From Lachnospiraceae bacterium (GTDB lineage: Bacteria; Bacillota_A; Clostridia; Lachnospirales; Lachnospiraceae), in assembly GCA_017958935.1 (NCBI GenBank), contig JAGDBR010000348.1, positions 1-5,746 on the forward strand: DNA of 5,746 nucleotides, in the 5' to 3' direction. The position numbers were made by a program, and so were the translations under genes. The stretch's first letter is position 1. Each line of letters starts with the position of its first letter. This document shows positions 5,122 through 5,746 of this stretch, piece after piece. The notes under the pieces are model-generated. The model was given only the letters and a program-made list of their open reading frames with translations, was not told the DNA's origin and did not search any database.

Positions 5122-5746
5122 TCATTCGTTATTCTGTATGCGGTTCATCCGTGCGTAGACACCGCCCATGGCGACGAGCTCGTCGTGCGTTCCCTGTTCG
5201 ATGATCTCGCCTTCCCGAATCACGATGATCTGATCGGCTTTCCGGATCGTCGAGAGCCGGTGTGCGACGACGAGGATCGTGCGCTTTCCGGCAATGCTGC
5301 CGACCGCCTTTTGGATCTCGCGCTCGGTCTCCACGTCGACCGACGCCGTGGCTTCGTCGAGGATGATGATCGGCGAGCGTCTTAAGATCGCGCGGGCGAT
5401 CGCCATGCGCTGCTTCTGCCCTCCGGACAGGCGCATGCCGCGCTCCCCGACCTGCGTCCGGTAACGGTCCGGCATCGCCATGATGTCGTCATGGATGAAC
5501 GCCGCCTTCGCGGCCTCCACGACCTCTTCCTCGGTCGCGTCGGGCTTCGCGTAGGCAATGTTCTCGAAGATCGTGCCGTTGAACAGGAAGGTGTCCTGCA
5601 GCACCGGCGAGATGTTCCTTCTGAGGCTCGCGACCGTCAGATCCCGTACGTCGATGCCGTCGATGCGCACGCTTCCTGTGTCCGGCTCGTAAAAACGCGA
5701 GACGAGCTGCGTCAGCGTCGTCTTTCCGACGCCCGTCGGGCCGACG
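5122..5746 (-). CDS. ABC exporter ATP-binding domain, 5' end cut by window edge
   Basis: C-terminal 207 residues of an ATP-binding cassette. In-frame codons begin at 5745 and run into the right edge without a start; the nearby GTG at 5670 lies after Walker A and is not a real start. Motifs, numbered in the fragment: Walker A GPTGVGKTT (2-10), Q-loop Gln50 in SPVLQDTFLF, signature LSGGQ (106-110), Walker B IIILDE with catalytic Glu131, D-loop ASVD (134-137) and switch His162 in VVAHRLS. All are intact. The style (FLFNGTIFENIAYAKPDATEEEV, EGEIIEQGTHDELVAMGGVYARM) is that of MsbA/MDR-type exporters, where the permease is usually fused N-terminally; that part is outside the window. The substrate cannot be inferred. 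Two terminators follow, so it is probably not in the polymer operon. Confidence 0.96.
   Translation of the reverse strand, partial: VGPTGVGKTTLTQLVSRFYEPDTGSVRIDGIDVRDLTVASLRRNISPVLQDTFLFNGTIFENIAYAKPDATEEEVVEAAKAAFIHDDIMAMPDRYRTQVGERGMRLSGGQKQRMAIARAILRRSPIIILDEATASVDVETEREIQKAVGSIAGKRTILVVAHRLSTIRKADQIIVIREGEIIEQGTHDELVAMGGVYARMNRIQNNE

Overview
The window is a GC-rich stretch in which every recognisable gene lies on the minus strand. It reads right to left as: a truncated ABC exporter gene, a three-gene operon for a VTC-type polyphosphate polymerase system, and a response regulator/histidine kinase pair whose kinase runs off the left edge. Family content (VTC domain protein + DUF4956 membrane protein + Cthe_2159-type carbohydrate-binding beta-helix protein, and a HAMP-less OmpR-type two-component system), strong AGGAG-like ribosome binding sites and classic stem plus T-tract terminators point to a Firmicute, most likely a high-GC anaerobic member of the Clostridia. 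That taxonomic call is inference; no marker gene is present.

Right part (5746-5005): the last 207 codons of an MDR/MsbA-type ABC exporter ATPase domain, from Walker A to the stop. It is followed by a GC-rich hairpin and two convincing intrinsic terminators, which isolate the exporter from what follows. An AT-rich leader (about 4920-5004) then carries a 23-bp near-perfect palindrome, a candidate operator.

Middle (4919-1944): VTC-domain polymerase, then a DUF4956 four-helix membrane protein (1-nt gap, probably translationally coupled), then after 38 nt a secreted Thr/Gly-linker beta-helix protein of the Cthe_2159 carbohydrate-binding family. The soluble catalytic protein, membrane partner and exported binding protein together look like a polymer synthesis/translocation/surface-display module. 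Polyphosphate is the family-based guess for the polymer. The CotH-type kinase gene that I recall in some related clusters is not in this window.

Left part (1864-1): a perfect 11-bp inverted repeat abuts a consensus extended -10 promoter (TGCTATAAT) reading into the response regulator, whose stop overlaps the start of the kinase by 8 nt. The kinase has two membrane segments, an Asp-rich external domain with an RPDDG duplication, and no room for a HAMP domain. The adjacency suggests, but does not prove, that this pair controls or senses the products of the polymer operon. No RNA gene, CRISPR array, insertion sequence or attachment site was seen, and no gene-free stretch exceeds about 200 bases.
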